A stretch of 64,000 nt of DNA, taken from NCBI GenBank assembly GCA_003008705.1, contig PDUO01000007.1, forward strand, positions 843,885-907,884, in the 5' to 3' direction. Position 1 is the stretch's first letter. Each line of letters begins with the position of its first letter. Both the position numbers and the translations under genes were made by a program. Below are positions 53,563 to 63,751 of this stretch, in pieces. The notes beneath the pieces are model-generated. The model searched no databases, had not been told where the DNA came from, and was given only the letters and a program-made list of their open reading frames with translations. Source of the DNA: Pezicula radicicola. Taxonomy: Eukaryota > Ascomycota > Leotiomycetes > Helotiales > Dermateaceae.

Positions 53563-55104
53563 ATGGCATTTCTCAATCTCAACATCAAATGGGCGCATCA
53601 GAAATGGGCTTTGTTATACTGCTTGGTATCGACCATTGGAGCTCTCTGCTATGGATATGACACAATCTACTATACCGGAATCCAAGGAATGCAAGCTTTC
53701 ATCCGCGATTACGGACACCAGACTGTCGACGGAAAATATGCGCTTAGCACGACCTTCCTCTCCGTCACGGCATCTCTCATCTACGTGGGAGAGTTCACTG
53801 GTGCTTTGATCACAGCACCCATTAACGATCGCTGGGGTCGCAAAGCCGTCTTCCTTTCCGCTTCCCTTTGCATCATCATCGGAGCCATTGTGCAACTCGT
53901 TACATCAGGTAGTTATCCTGCCTTCTGCCTAGGGCGAGTTCTCGTTGGACTAGGAATCGGTCAATTTACGGCAACTTGCCTCATATATATCGGTGAAGTA
54001 GCACACGCAGACTTCAGAGGCGTAGCACTTATGATGTTCCAATTTATGCAGTCCGTTTCTCAACTAGCAGTGTCTTGTATCGACCAAGGCACCGAATCTA
54101 TCGATAATGCAAACTCCTATCGGATTCCCATGGGTCTTCTCATGTTTCTGCCTGGAATCATGATTATCCTTCTACCGTTCATTCCAGAGAGTCCAGTGTG
54201 GTATATATACAAGGGGAGAAAAGAAGATGGCGAGAAGGCACTGCGAAAGATTAATCGATCAATGCCTGGGTACGATCCTACAAGTGACATCAAGACTATC
54301 GATGATCAAGTCAACATGGAGCGCGAAATGGCCGCGGAATCTACTTGGCTATCCTTGCTTCAAGACCCTGTTGAACGCCGCAAGTTGATTTATTCATGCG
54401 GAGCCATGTTCGCGCAACAGATCAATGGAATTCAGTTTTGGTACACTTATGGTGTTGTCTTCGCACAGTCTATTGGAACTGCTCAGCCATTTACCATCAA
54501 CACCATTACCAACGTTCTTCAGATTGTAGCTGTTGGCTTGTCCGTCATGTTAGGCAACAAGATTCGACGACGTACAAATTTACTTGTTTGTACTTGTGGC
54601 ATGTTGGTTTCTCTGATCGTTGTTGGTGGCCTTGGAACGACCCACCGTGGCGGACCTTTCTCTACCAGCGTCGGCATCACTATTGTAGTATTCTCATACA
54701 TTAACATCGTCTGCTTCAACTTCTCCATCGGAACTCTTTCATATACCATGGCGTCCGAGATGGCAGTTGGTCGCAACAGAAACAAAATCACCGCTGCCTC
54801 AATGGGTGTATTCTTCTTCACTGTCTGGCTTCTCGTATTCGTCAGTCCATACCTCTACTTCACGGCAAATCTAGGACCGATGGTTGGATTTGTCTTTGCT
54901 GGTACCACTCTCTTTACCTTGGCATATGTTTGGTTCTGTGTCGGAGAAACAACAGGTCGCACCAATACGGAAATTGACAGGTTCTTCCTTGAACATGTCC
55001 CTGTTAGGAAATGGGAGTCATACGTTTTTGAGCCTCTTGATGTCAACGAGATAGTTGGCGACGAAAAGGTAGAAGATGTTTTTGAGGTCGAGGTGAAGGT
55101 CTAA
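53563..55104 (+). CDS. MFS sugar transporter (maltose-permease-like branch)
   Basis: Single exon, 513 residues, 12 predicted TM segments. Motifs: YGYDTIYYTGIQGMQAF in TM1, NDRWGRKAVFLSASL (loop 2-3), GRVLVGLGIGQFTATCLIYI then GEVAHADFRG, PESPVWYIYKGRKEDGEKAL, FAQQINGIQFWYTYGVVFAQ in TM7, and a C-terminal GETTGRTNTEIDRFF. The PESPxW and ETxGRT signatures are those of fungal sugar porters. The C-terminal acidic tail (about 40 residues) is hydrophilic. Divergent from the P450. Likely a sugar or glycoside importer; a role linked to the P450 is only suggested by position. Confidence 0.92.
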   Translation: MAFLNLNIKWAHQKWALLYCLVSTIGALCYGYDTIYYTGIQGMQAFIRDYGHQTVDGKYALSTTFLSVTASLIYVGEFTGALITAPINDRWGRKAVFLSASLCIIIGAIVQLVTSGSYPAFCLGRVLVGLGIGQFTATCLIYIGEVAHADFRGVALMMFQFMQSVSQLAVSCIDQGTESIDNANSYRIPMGLLMFLPGIMIILLPFIPESPVWYIYKGRKEDGEKALRKINRSMPGYDPTSDIKTIDDQVNMEREMAAESTWLSLLQDPVERRKLIYSCGAMFAQQINGIQFWYTYGVVFAQSIGTAQPFTINTITNVLQIVAVGLSVMLGNKIRRRTNLLVCTCGMLVSLIVVGGLGTTHRGGPFSTSVGITIVVFSYINIVCFNFSIGTLSYTMASEMAVGRNRNKITAASMGVFFFTVWLLVFVSPYLYFTANLGPMVGFVFAGTTLFTLAYVWFCVGETTGRTNTEIDRFFLEHVPVRKWESYVFEPLDVNEIVGDEKVEDVFEVEVKV

Positions 55105-55636
55105 TTGTTAGATTATCCAGGGTACAATAAGGTCGGGTGCTTTAAGTGTTAGCTTGGAATAGCTAGCCCTCTCCAGGTTTCATGCTGAGTATTGCAGCGT
55201 TATTATTACCATCCTTTTCATCATCTTCGTCGTTGTTAAGTTCTATATCGCTTAAATTAGCAGTCGGGCTTGAAGTAGCATTATCGCGAGAGCTGCTTCC
55301 TTGTGTGCGCAGGGCATATTGGGCATTGTCTAAGGGCCCTTTTCTAAAATGCCAGTAATCGACCCGATCAGTAGTTCTTCTTCAGACCATGCTATCGACT
55401 GATGTGGAGGGAGATTGTACAAAGGACGTTGTAGGCAGGCGTGACTGAAGGAAATACCAAGGCATACCTCCACAGGTATCAACTATGCTTATTAAATACC
55501 AATAGATATATATCACAATAAGTACTTACCACATATGTGCTTCTAAGTTGTCGAGTAAGTGGAAGATGAGCTTGAGTCGGCGACCGTGTCCACCACTGAC
55601 TAGCAGGAGGCCTGTGATGCAAACACCCTGATACAG

Positions 55637-55660
55637 ACCCTGGTGAAAGCTTCGCCAGGT
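55637..55660. repeat. Dispersed hairpin repeat, copy A
   Basis: Imperfect dyad: ACCCTGGTGAA paired with TTCGCCAGGT around AGC. Confidence 0.65.
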
Positions 55661-55853
55661 TCCTCTCTAGCGGCTCTTGAGTCAGGTATCTATATTCGCT
55701 GCCTTCCTAGTATTGAATGCTGCTCCCGAATAGTGTTTTTGTGAATTACGTGATGTGCCAAACCGGCTCGCTTAAATATGTCGAGCGAGACCAAAGATGA
55801 TGGCTAGGAAGGCTAAGCCGCATAGGTAGAAGCACGCAAGGACTATAAGAAGG

Positions 55854-55879
55854 AACCTTGCGAGAGCCTCGCCAGGTTT
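55854..55879. repeat. Dispersed hairpin repeat, copy B
   Basis: AACCTTGCGAGA paired with CTCGCCAGGTTT. The preceding 100 bp resembles 23221-23320. Confidence 0.65.
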
Positions 55880-55947
55880 TATCTAAGATAGCCTCTCCCA
55901 TGATCATTCATGTGAAACAGGCACTACAATCACTGGTGCATTTCGAG

Positions 55948-55974
55948 AAACCTGGGGAAGACTTCGCCAGGCTT
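55948..55974. repeat. Dispersed hairpin repeat, copy C
   Basis: AAACCTGGGGAAG paired with CTTCGCCAGGCTT. Confidence 0.65.
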
Positions 55975-56100
55975 ATTACCTATAGAAAGTGAAAAACTTT
56001 TTGTGGAATGCAGGCACTTATACGTGACTATAGCCACTCATTTATCACTTATTTGAGTTCAGTAATTCACTTGGTGTGGGTAACTTACTTGATATAAGTA

Positions 56101-56558
56101 AAATTCGGTTCAAAAAGTCTTTGTGTATACCCCACTTTTACACCAAAGCTCTCCTCGTACATCTACTTATATAACTTAAACTTAGGCTATAAATGTATAT
56201 AAAAATTTAGCTACTAAGTATTTCTAGCATTTAAAGTAGACTTTTCTATATTAGATTTTAATTATTACTTATAGCTACTCTAGGAAATAGTAAATAACTT
56301 AGGATAGTAAATTTTTAAGCGAATTTTAGTGTAAAATTAGTAAATTACAAGCTCCTCTTACTTCTAATCGCTATAAATAAATCCTAGTAGCTAATAATTT
56401 TAATACAAAGTTGTAGAAATATAGGTAACTATCAAATAAATAAGTCTAGTATAAAGGCTTTAATTAATTATCTCTTCTTTACTATAAACTTTTCAAGTAT
56501 TAGGTGTGAGTTTTGGTGTAAAAGTGGGGTATGCACAAAGACTTTTTGAACCGAATTT
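56101..56558. mobile_element. MITE with 47-bp terminal inverted repeats and TA duplication
   Basis: Left end 56101-56147 starts AAATTCGGTTCAAAAAGTCT. The right end 56512-56558 is its reverse complement with a single mismatch. The dinucleotide TA flanks both ends (56099-56100 and 56559-56560), the target-site duplication of Tc1/mariner-type elements. The 458 bp element is AT-rich, has no coding capacity and shares its interior with the degraded copy at 18372-18703. The flanks are copies of a short tandem word (TTGATATAAGTAACTTACTT), so it landed in or beside a small repeat array. Confidence 0.9.
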
Positions 56559-58426
56559 TAACATACTTGATATAAGTAACTTACTTGATATGAGTAACTT
56601 AACCAAGATATTTAGTTTGAAGCTTGTAAGACATAATTGGATTTTACACGAAGACCAACTTGTAACAGAACACTACTTCAAGCCTTTACCATCTATAGAC
56701 CGCAGCCCAACCATACTTATGTAAGTCCATCTCATCATTGGTCAAACCACTATTCCTGCTTCTACACTCAGTTAGCAGAGTTATATTACTTAGTCAGTAA
56801 AACATACACTTCCGCGCCGTGGTTCACCTACAGTAAACTCAGTCAACCCTTTAAAATCTGGAGATGTCTGGCGAGAAAATGAGCCTGGTGCCAGTGCCTT
56901 TGTGTTCCGTTGAATATTCCGTTCAAGGTCGTCGAGTTCAACATCATGCTTCCTTGCTTTATCTTGACGCTTTATGGAAGGTTATTGGGGCCTTTGGGAT
57001 CATATCAATTTTTTCAAACCACCCCTCCCTCCCCCTTCCAACAACCGGAGATTTCGAAGGGATTCTAAGCCACCTATTTTTGGTAGGAGGCTGTCTGTAC
57101 AGGTTAATAAGCTATAGTCTATAAAGAAATAATAGCATGTTACTGTTGCTAGCCTATATATATTAAATTATATTACTACTACTTAATTATTTAAAGCTTA
57201 TTTACCCTACTAATCTATAATTAATAGGAAGTAGCCTATATTACTAACGTCTATCTATTAACTATAGAAATATCACCCTAATAGTTTGATCTACCTTATA
57301 GTAAGGCAGAGTTAAAAGACGTACTAAGTAAGATACTTTAGGGCTTACGGCGCCTATTCTATCAACAACTAGAAAAGGAAAAAGGTTAAAGGGGGATTGT
57401 CCTATTACACTTATAACCTCCTGGTAACCACTTACCTAATAAACCAAGGAATATGGATATAAGTGCCTTTATTAGTAGTAATGTGTGTCTATCTAGGTAG
57501 GTTAGCGACAACAAGCATTTATCTATAATAATTTATAGTACTATTCAGACGAATTCTTAATAGATTAGGTGGCTTCGGTACCTCCCGACTCTGTTGTCGT
57601 CGTCGCACTCGAATTTTGTATTGAGCTGGAGGCACTTGAACCGTCTTACAATATCATTAAACATGAATCCGATGTTGACGCAAATAAATGCAAAAGCAAT
57701 CCAGCAGAGTATTTTAGCAATGAAGGGCCTATACTCCTCTGGCTTTCCTTTGCTGAAGGCTAGTCTTCTTTCTCGTTGAAATTTGACCCCATTGACGCAG
57801 GGTTTCAGTCATTCTGACTTGATATTTTACTGTACTCGCTTAGCGTCAATGCTTAAAAGGGGGGACTAGCCACTCTTGCCAAGGTGCGAATATCATATCC
57901 CGTGTCTTTATCAAAGTTTGGCTATTTTGAGTTTAGATAGTTGAACAGAGCATTTCCACTTTCACATCTCATCAAAATATTCCCTCAGAAAACGATAATT
58001 CTACGCACACAACCAGTACAGTAATTAAACAGAAAAACACTGTCTCAATTGCCTTTTCCCCCACTATAACACCAGAGGACGAAGATATCGTATTTACCCT
58101 TTGCGATTATACAGTTACGGCCATCACATGGCTTATTAATTGCGTATTGGCCTATAACTACGTGCAAATCGAGCTGTGCTGTATGACTAGAAGGAAGGAA
58201 GGAAAGAAGGAAGTGACAACAATGAGATTAGATGCAAGGCTGACCGCATTTACAAAGACCTTCATACCAGTAATGCCTACCTATATACCTACCTAAGTAT
58301 GCCCATGTCGTGGGGTAAGCCAGTTGGCTAGGTGGTCGTGCTGCTGTCCATTTCGAGAATTTGAATTGGCACTAACCATGTGGGGATGAATCGAGAGAGC
58401 GCGACAAAGTCTAGGCATGTGATCTT
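56559..58426. other. Intergenic, no supported gene
   Basis: Short frames at 56506-57124 and 57569-57779 overlap in different frames and show no domain. 57120-57560 is AT-rich. A GGAAGGAA-type purine tract lies near 58190-58215. Confidence 0.5.
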
Positions 58427-58840
58427 ATGAGGAAACATACAAGTACACTGAGACCTATAATCGTTCTTGGATACCTTACTACCTCATTACCAGCAAAAGC
58501 CTTTAAAAACTGTATCGCAGTACCTCTTTTCGTCTTGCCTTGTACTATTGTTTTTATATTTGGTTGTTCAATAGGTTCGCAATATCATAACGACGTAGTT
58601 TACTTTTGTGAAGATATCTGGCGCAAAAGCGATGAGCAGCGCGCAGAGCTGATATTCAACACCCTGGAGAAGCACGGCCGCAATATGGAGGATTTCATGG
58701 CTAAGAGAGACAGAAGCCTTACAATACAAACCGCTCTGGATTACCTAAGAGAAGATATTGATTCTTGGAAAGATGAACGCAAAAAGGTCGTCATCGATAG
58801 AGCTTGGAATTACACACAAGAGGAAATTTGGGGAACCTAG
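58427..58840 (+). CDS. Small membrane protein, diverged paralogue 2 of the family
   Basis: Single open frame, 137 residues. One strong hydrophobic segment at about 29-50 (CIAVPLFVLPCTIVFIFGC). A charged tail contains EDIWRKSDEQRAELIFNTLE then KHGRNMEDFMAKRD, alignable with the tails of the genes at 21949 and 59520. After MAKRD the sequence departs: instead of the ISRCEKGLP ending it continues for about 44 residues rich in Asp/Glu/Lys/Trp. The N-terminus lacks a clear first TM segment, so an upstream exon or a degenerate start is possible. Function unknown. Confidence 0.5.
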   Translation: MRKHTSTLRPIIVLGYLTTSLPAKAFKNCIAVPLFVLPCTIVFIFGCSIGSQYHNDVVYFCEDIWRKSDEQRAELIFNTLEKHGRNMEDFMAKRDRSLTIQTALDYLREDIDSWKDERKKVVIDRAWNYTQEEIWGT

Positions 58841-59519
58841 GAGAGACGACTGCACTTCACCAGAGAAACCTCTAAGTTTCGAAAAGGATCTCCCATAGAA
58901 GTTTCGGGAGGAAAGCACAACAGCCACCACCACTGTACTAGCTTATTTGTAAAACCATCTTTGCTTAGCTGTTTCCCAAGGCTTAGCTAGCAAATTAAGT
59001 GGGGTTATTTAAATGTAGAAAGTAGTACTAGAGTGTAGTTAAATATATGGCAGTACTATATATTCGTCTTGTGTGGTAATTAAGTCCTTTTCGCAAGTAT
59101 TCTCTTGAAATAACATGATGCCAAATTATCTCTCCACACATGTCAAAATCATGCCTAGCCACAGCCCTTATCCTATAATTTTTCTCTGCCTAAAAATGGT
59201 GTTGTTATTAGTGGTTGTCGAGTTCTATTTAGCAATGCTTATACACTAAAACAAATTAGGTAGAAATTGAGATATATATGTAAGCCATTGCCCCATATTG
59301 GAGACTGGCCATCGATCCTTCATTCCATACAAAAAGTATCGTAATAATTCGGAGTACAAAGTAACTGTTCGACAATATTTGATTCGCATACAAGATTCCT
59401 AACATCATCCTTTAATTGCCATCTTCGAATTTATATAGAACATTCAATGTTGATCACACACTATTCCTTTTTGGCTCTAGAATTGCTAACAAACGACATT
59501 CTAGAGTTAAACTACCAGC
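58841..59519. other. Intergenic
   Basis: No gene. The TCCTATAATTTTTCTCTGCC near 59170 recurs in slightly altered form near 63510. The last 30 bp (ATTCTAGAGTTAAACTACCA then GC before the ATG) match the leader of the 21949 paralogue. Confidence 0.5.
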
Positions 59520-59894
59520 ATGAGCGGCAGAGCAAATGCAAAATTCGATCGCGCTGCGGCCACAGTTGCTATAATGATTCTAAGCTTTCTCGCTGGTTTG
59601 CTTGTAGAGCTCATTTTTATGATGAATACTATAACTTTCGATCGAAAAGTATTCTTCCAAGACGGACCTACAATACTTCTAACTACTGAGATTCTCTTCG
59701 TCGCTTGCATCGCTTGCACCGCTTGCATTGCCTTTGGATATGGAATTCGTTCGGTATATGGTAGAGATTTGTGTCTTGGCGAGCCGATATACAAATCCAT
59801 GGAGGAGTCTGGCCACGGTGAGAAGGATTATATAACGAAGAGAGAAGAAATAATTTCGAGGTGTGAGAAAGGTCTTCCTCAAATATCATCGTAG
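59520..59894 (+). CDS. Small two-TM protein, paralogue 3 of the family
   Basis: Single exon, 124 residues. TM segments at about 11-34 (AIMILSFLAGLLVELIFMM) and 52-76, the second rich in Cys/Ala (VACIACTACIAFGYGI). The tail RSVYGRDLCLGEPIYKSMEE then SGHGEKDYITKREEI then ISRCEKGLPQISS is nearly collinear with the 21949 protein but lacks about 12 residues after DLCL. The 5' leader and about 200 bp of 3' flank also match that locus, supporting duplication of a segment containing the gene. Retention of the tail motif despite TM divergence suggests the tail is the functional part. Family not recognised. Confidence 0.65.
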   Translation: MSGRANAKFDRAAATVAIMILSFLAGLLVELIFMMNTITFDRKVFFQDGPTILLTTEILFVACIACTACIAFGYGIRSVYGRDLCLGEPIYKSMEESGHGEKDYITKREEIISRCEKGLPQISS

Positions 59895-60565
59895 GAATGC
59901 ACGCTTACAGATGCGTCCTCGTTGACTTGAGAGTTGGCTACAACAACAAACTTTACCAGTTTGCCTACATCTCGTAAAGGTTTGGTTTCATACGTAAAAC
60001 GGGGTTGGTCACTAGTAGGAAGAAAACTTGGACTAGGAATCTAGAACGTAGTACTAGAGATATACAAAGATGATACTCTAAAGTGCTAATGTGTCTGAAT
60101 TTAACCATCGTTTGTAACTACCTACTTATATAGATGTCTTGGCATAGCACAATGCTTATGCATTTAGCCTTCATATTCTATGAAACTACTTCCCTGAATT
60201 ATTAATTTTGTAAGTGTGACTAGTCCACTTTATTTTAATGTCTAGTAATCTATTATCTGTGAACTGGCTGGCGTGGTATCCTTAGTTGGGGGGAGGGGGT
60301 TGTATGCTGCTATGAATAGTGCCATGTAAGCTACTAATAAAACACACACAAATTAAGTAGGACAAAGTGTTGTAGCTAACATATGGAAACCTCCCCTTAA
60401 GGCGAGTACGTCAAATTCTTTGATGTTGGCTAAAACTCTACCTAAGCAAGAGCTAATAAAAATAATACGATTAAATGTATAACTCTCAAAGTCCTTCTAA
60501 TTTCCAGTCTATAAAATGAGATAGATAGAGCGAGAAATGTAGTTTTCCAAAGCAATATAGTAGCA
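59895..60565. other. Intergenic
   Basis: First 200 bp match the 3' flank of the 21949 gene (for example TTTGGTTTCATACGTAAAAC against TTTGGTCTTATAGCTAAAAG). Otherwise nothing seen. Confidence 0.5.
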
Positions 60566-62201
60566 CTAATGACCACCAATCTGTCTCTTATTAATAGGTG
60601 GAATCCAACTAACCAAAAGATTCATCCCAATCATCATAATTCCAATAACCCAAAGCGCTTTATGATACTCGCTACCCATATACCTAAAAACAATTGCATA
60701 AACGACCCCACCCATATTACCTGTCGCACCAATTGTGCCACTAACTATGCCATTGTTTTTAGGCCACACATGAGGCACAAGCGCATAATTTGCACCGTTG
60801 CCAGCCTCAAGAAAGACCGCCATACCAGCAATCAGTCCAATAAGCGTGCTGTGATTGTGCGAATCGGTAAGACCGATTGCAATGAGGAAAGCGCCGGCAA
60901 TTATACCCACAAAGTGAATCCACAACTTTTTGACCCAGACAGAGCCTGTGCGATTGTATAGTATGTCCGCAATTATACCGCCCAAGGGACGGGTAATGAT
61001 GTTAAGAAGTCCGAACATTGCTGCCCAGTTGCTGTTGCCAGTTTGTCCAAGCGAGGGGAAGTTCTTCAGATAGTATGCACCGAGAATGGAGTTTATAGCA
61101 AGTTCCCCGCCGAAGCTGTTGAAGTAGCCGAAGCCGAGAGCTGAATAGAGGCCTTCATTAGTCTTGGAAATATAGATGTGAGTGAATCTGTCTGGGGACA
61201 TACCAAAAACCTGTGGTGATAGAAGAATGCGTATCGCTTCTCTAAAAGTTGGCTTTTCTATTACTTCACCAAGCCTTACATCCCGCATCGGGTCTTCACT
61301 CATTTGCGCTTCATGATCAAATTTGTGATCCGTCTTCTTCTCCGGAAGTGTAGTGCCGCCGTTGATACTCGGATTGTGATCAAGGCCACCATAAGGACTT
61401 TGATCAGCAGAAGGATTCGGGCGGTTAACCTGTAATGCTTCCTGAGCATGAAGATGTCTCATCGACCATTTACCAGTGGGTGTATCCGGACAGAGAAGTA
61501 TCATAAGAACCGCCGTGCTAACAATAACAATAAACGGCACAATAAAGGCCACTCGCCAAGCAACATGTTCAGTCAAACCTCTATCGCGGACAAGGGAGTC
61601 GAATATGGCAGGCATGACGAAATAAGTAATTCCACCACCAGCATTGCCCCATCCACCTGCTAGAGCATTGGCGGTACCAACAACGTTTTTATCGAAGAAT
61701 GCGGTGGACCATACTTGGCAAGGAACGAAAGAACCACCAAGGATACCGACGAAGAAACGGATTGTGAGAAGTCCGTTTACACTGCTTATTGTTCCTGCTA
61801 GTGCAGTAGGGATAGCGCCTACGAGAAGGGTGAGAGCGAATGTGTAGCGTGGTCCAATTAGGTCGCAAAGAGGGCCAGCGATGAATCGAACCAGAAGACT
61901 TCATAACAAGTCAGTAATCTATTGTGAGAAACAAGCTTTGAATAACTTACGTAGCACAAAGGGAAACGATGTTGGAATTAGCAACGTCGATAGCACTGAG
62001 CTTGAGATCTTTCTTGATTGTGTGTGAGAGAAGTGGTGGAAAGGCATACCATGACCAAAAGGCCACGAAGAAGCCAAACCACCCAAAAAAGAAGACTCGC
62101 CCATAGATGTTTACGATGTTGAGAATGGGAATGGACCGCGCCTTGTGGTTGACTGGATTGATCTCGGGCGCCTGCCAAAGAGTAGCAATTTTGAAAGCCA
62201 T
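60566..62201 (-). CDS. nrtA: High-affinity nitrate transporter, NRT2/CrnA type
   Basis: Imports nitrate with protons across the plasma membrane. Exons on minus: 62201-61951, 61898-61204 and 61140-60566, giving 506 residues, the length of Aspergillus NrtA. Intron 2 (61203-61141) is 63 bp, a multiple of three without stops, so an unspliced reading inserts 21 residues. Its GTATGT donor, GACTAATG branch and TTCAG acceptor show it is an intron, and splicing gives [20 protein letters not shown]. Motifs: [20 protein letters not shown] in TM1, [14 protein letters not shown], the first nitrate signature [19 protein letters not shown], and the second near [21 protein letters not shown] long central loop (about 240-300) is hydrophilic, as in fungal NRT2. 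No nitrate or nitrite reductase gene is in view. Confidence 0.94.
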
Positions 62202-63751
62202 AGCGTGAGATAAGATGACACTAGAGTAGATGGTTTCTGTGAGACTCGATAATTGAGAACGATGGACTGGGAGACGACCATACTTATCCTTACCTAAATT
62301 CCTATGTAGAGCTTCTGGCTCGAAGTGCCCTAGAATATCTTTCTCCGTGGATTAGAGTGTCTACGATTTTGATGACGGAGATGTACAGTTGCCAAGATGA
62401 CAGAATTCCCAAGAGATAAGGACCCTCAGCTTCATTGAATGTCAATGATAGTGGCTGAAGAACGTGGCTACAAGATCCCGCCCCAAGCACCATACTACCA
62501 GCATTCTTAGTTTTGATCTCCGCGGCAGGATCGAATTTGGTGACTATCGCATCTTGCGGGATTTCGTGGTAATTTCTTTTGAGATGTCCCTTATCTTTCT
62601 TGGCTTATCGTGAAGTTTTAAAGAGCCAAGCGATTTATTTGCGCGGAAGAAACCTAGCGAGGGCTTCGCCAGGTTCCACCCGAGAAAAGCCTCCTTCATT
62701 TATGCTCTATGCAATGAGTTCATGATTCGTTTAGTTTCACAAATCTGTTCCGAATTCATGATGGCCCGTGTCGAAGCCGTTTGACGCACAAAGGGAAAGG
62801 GATAGCCTCCCCTAGAGCTTCCTCTCACCAACTCTCAGGGGCTCGCTTAATATTAGTGGATCGTCCTACCAATTTCTCACATGCAGTCAGTGTCTGTTCC
62901 GATTACGCTAAAGGAAAACATATAGTGTTGAATCATCCCAAACAAGGATCAAGTGAAAAGTGTATTATTCACAGGGAGAAGACTCCTCTACCTTACTTTA
63001 TGTCACACGGCTATGAGGCTACCTGACCACAAGATGGATAGATACGACAAGGTTCTACAACGGACATCTTCTTCAATTTCTATGAAACCACTCCACATAG
63101 TCAGTTCATTTATGCTCTTTGACATTGAACAATAGCGAAGTATATTATTGTAAAGTACTTGCGGTTACAACTAATTTAGAGTATATATGGAAAGCAAAAT
63201 ACTTGAGATTAAATCAGCATAAAAGAAATGATGTAAATAAAACTTAGCTAGTAAAGTCATTAAAACGCCACGGCCAGCTTGCGCCCTCGCAATTTCTTTT
63301 AAAATGGTAAATAAGACACATCTCGACGGAGAGAACATTGATTTACAGCTAGTGAACAAGAACAATTGGTAGAAAGAGAAGTGACCTTTCTTCCTAAAAT
63401 GCATTTAAAATGTAGGACCATGCAAACCAATATACACAGTTACCAGTGTTTTTAACCTCGAAGTTCGTGGTACTTCACCAAATACCACATGCAGCCTCAG
63501 CTGAATCCCATCCTATAATTTTCCCTCTGCCAAAAAGTGATCAGTACCAAAGTGTGTCACGGGACTACACTAGTACTAGTGCTCCTGCCTTATATATAGC
63601 TTCATCTTTAGGCTCTTCCTCTCTTCTTCCGAATCCATGCTTTTTCCTACTCTGATCCCTTACAAAGTGGTAGTCTTCGCAGAGTCAAGAACATGTCTAA
63701 CGCCCACCACTACATCCATATCCAGACTTGAAAAGTTCCCAATTCAACTGC
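62202..63751. other. Intergenic with one hairpin repeat
   Basis: Upstream region of the nitrate transporter. Contains a hairpin repeat at 62650-62676. Short frames between 62781 and 63655 show no domain. No RNA gene seen. Confidence 0.5.
62650..62676. repeat. Dispersed hairpin repeat, copy D
   Basis: AAACCTAGCGAGG paired with CTTCGCCAGGTTCC; same family as copies at 55.6-56.0 kb. Confidence 0.65.

Larger units (their letters stand above)
55105..56100. other. Repeat-bearing intergenic region
   Basis: No supported gene. Contains three short hairpin repeats (listed) and, at its end, direct copies of ACTTACTTGATATAAGTA-like words next to the MITE. Confidence 0.55.

Noticed and set aside
56506..57124. 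Overlapping 72-86 codon frames after the MITE
   Set aside because: The first begins inside the MITE terminal region, frames conflict and no domain is visible.
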